DNA of 21,837 nucleotides from an uncultured Bacilli bacterium (lineage in GTDB: Bacteria > Bacillota_I > Bacilli_A > RF39 > UBA660): contig CAJTSN010000029.1 in assembly GCA_910578745.1 (NCBI GenBank), forward strand, positions 1 through 21,837, given 5' to 3'. How positions within the stretch are numbered: the first letter of the stretch is position 1; each line of letters starts with the position of its first letter. Position numbers and translations under genes: made by a program. The notes under the pieces are model-generated. The model had not been told where the DNA came from and did no database searches. It saw nothing but the letters and a program-made list of their open reading frames with translations. Positions 21,743 through 21,837 of this stretch are shown here, in pieces.

Positions 21743-21837
21743 ATGGATAGTGAAAAAAAGGGATTCACACTAATCGAATTACTAGCGGTAATCGTAATAC
21801 TTGCCGTGATTGCATTGATTGCAACAGGCTCTATTAT
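21743..21837 (+). CDS. Prepilin-like protein, N-terminal 31 residues only
   Basis: The gene runs off the window. The visible part is a class III (type IV pilin) signal: a short charged leader, the cleavage site K-G-F-T-L-I-E with Gly at -1, Phe at +1 and Glu at +5, then a hydrophobic helix rich in Ala, Val, Ile and Leu. Such proteins are processed by a PilD/ComC-type peptidase and assembled into type IV pili, competence pseudopili or related filaments. Which of these cannot be told from the N-terminus. AGGGAG lies 7 nt before the ATG, and a consensus promoter is just upstream, so this is the first gene of its unit. Confidence 0.88.
   Translation, partial: MDSEKKGFTLIELLAVIVILAVIALIATGSI

Noticed and set aside
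1..21837. CRISPR array, insertion sequence or integrase gene
   Set aside because: No regularly spaced direct repeats, no transposase or integrase motifs and no terminal inverted repeats with target duplications were seen. The tRNA-Ser 3' end is not visibly duplicated downstream as an attachment site.

Overview
This is an AT-rich chromosomal segment from a spore-forming, low-GC Gram-positive bacterium of the Bacillota, probably a Bacilli or Erysipelotrichia-type gut relative. The evidence is a complete gerK-type germinant receptor operon (gerKA-gerKC-gerKB), an sspI-like small acid-soluble spore protein gene, and the Bacillus-like gene order rlmN-prpC-prkC-rsgA-rpe. Shine-Dalgarno sequences are strong (AGGAGG, GAGGTGA) and TGA is a normal stop, so this is not a Mycoplasma-code genome. 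The lineage is inferred from gene content and was not tested by a search.

Layout. Bases 1-965 hold the 3' part of a secreted, repeat-containing surface protein. Bases 1112-4918 hold the gerK operon on the minus strand. It is divergent from an RlmD/RlmCD-type 23S rRNA uracil methyltransferase (4960-6165), and the two candidate promoters overlap at their -35 elements. Bases 6166-7800 are accessory in character: a 530-base gene-free stretch, an unrecognised 142-aa protein and a small PH-domain protein. A tRNA-Ser(GCU) with its own promoter and terminator follows. Bases 8140-11026 pair a degenerate-Nudix regulator of NrtR type, on the minus strand, with a divergent three-gene operon: a TIGR04255-like protein, a 60-aa Lys-rich protein and a ComEC-like metallo-beta-lactamase-fold hydrolase. 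This is the best candidate for an undescribed system. Pyruvate kinase stands alone at 11124-12545.

Bases 12672-14260 (minus) are yidD, a lipoprotein with the fold of zinc-binding ABC transporter receptors but without their histidine ligands, and an ElaA-like acetyltransferase. yidD is divergent from rnc, again with overlapping -35 elements. From 14342 to 20455 the plus strand carries housekeeping genes in two close groups: rnc with a small beta-rich protein gene, then rlmN-prpC-prkC-rsgA-rpe with gaps of 5 nt or less, or overlaps. prpC/prkC are the PP2C phosphatase and PASTA Ser/Thr kinase pair that senses cell-wall state. rsgA and rlmN act on the ribosome. sspI converges on rpe, and one hairpin spans both 3' ends. 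The last 1.2 kb hold an unrecognised 138-aa protein and the start of a prepilin-like gene with a consensus promoter.

Many plus-strand genes have a TATAAT box 15-40 nt before the start codon, often as an extended -10 (TGnTATAAT), so leaders are very short.
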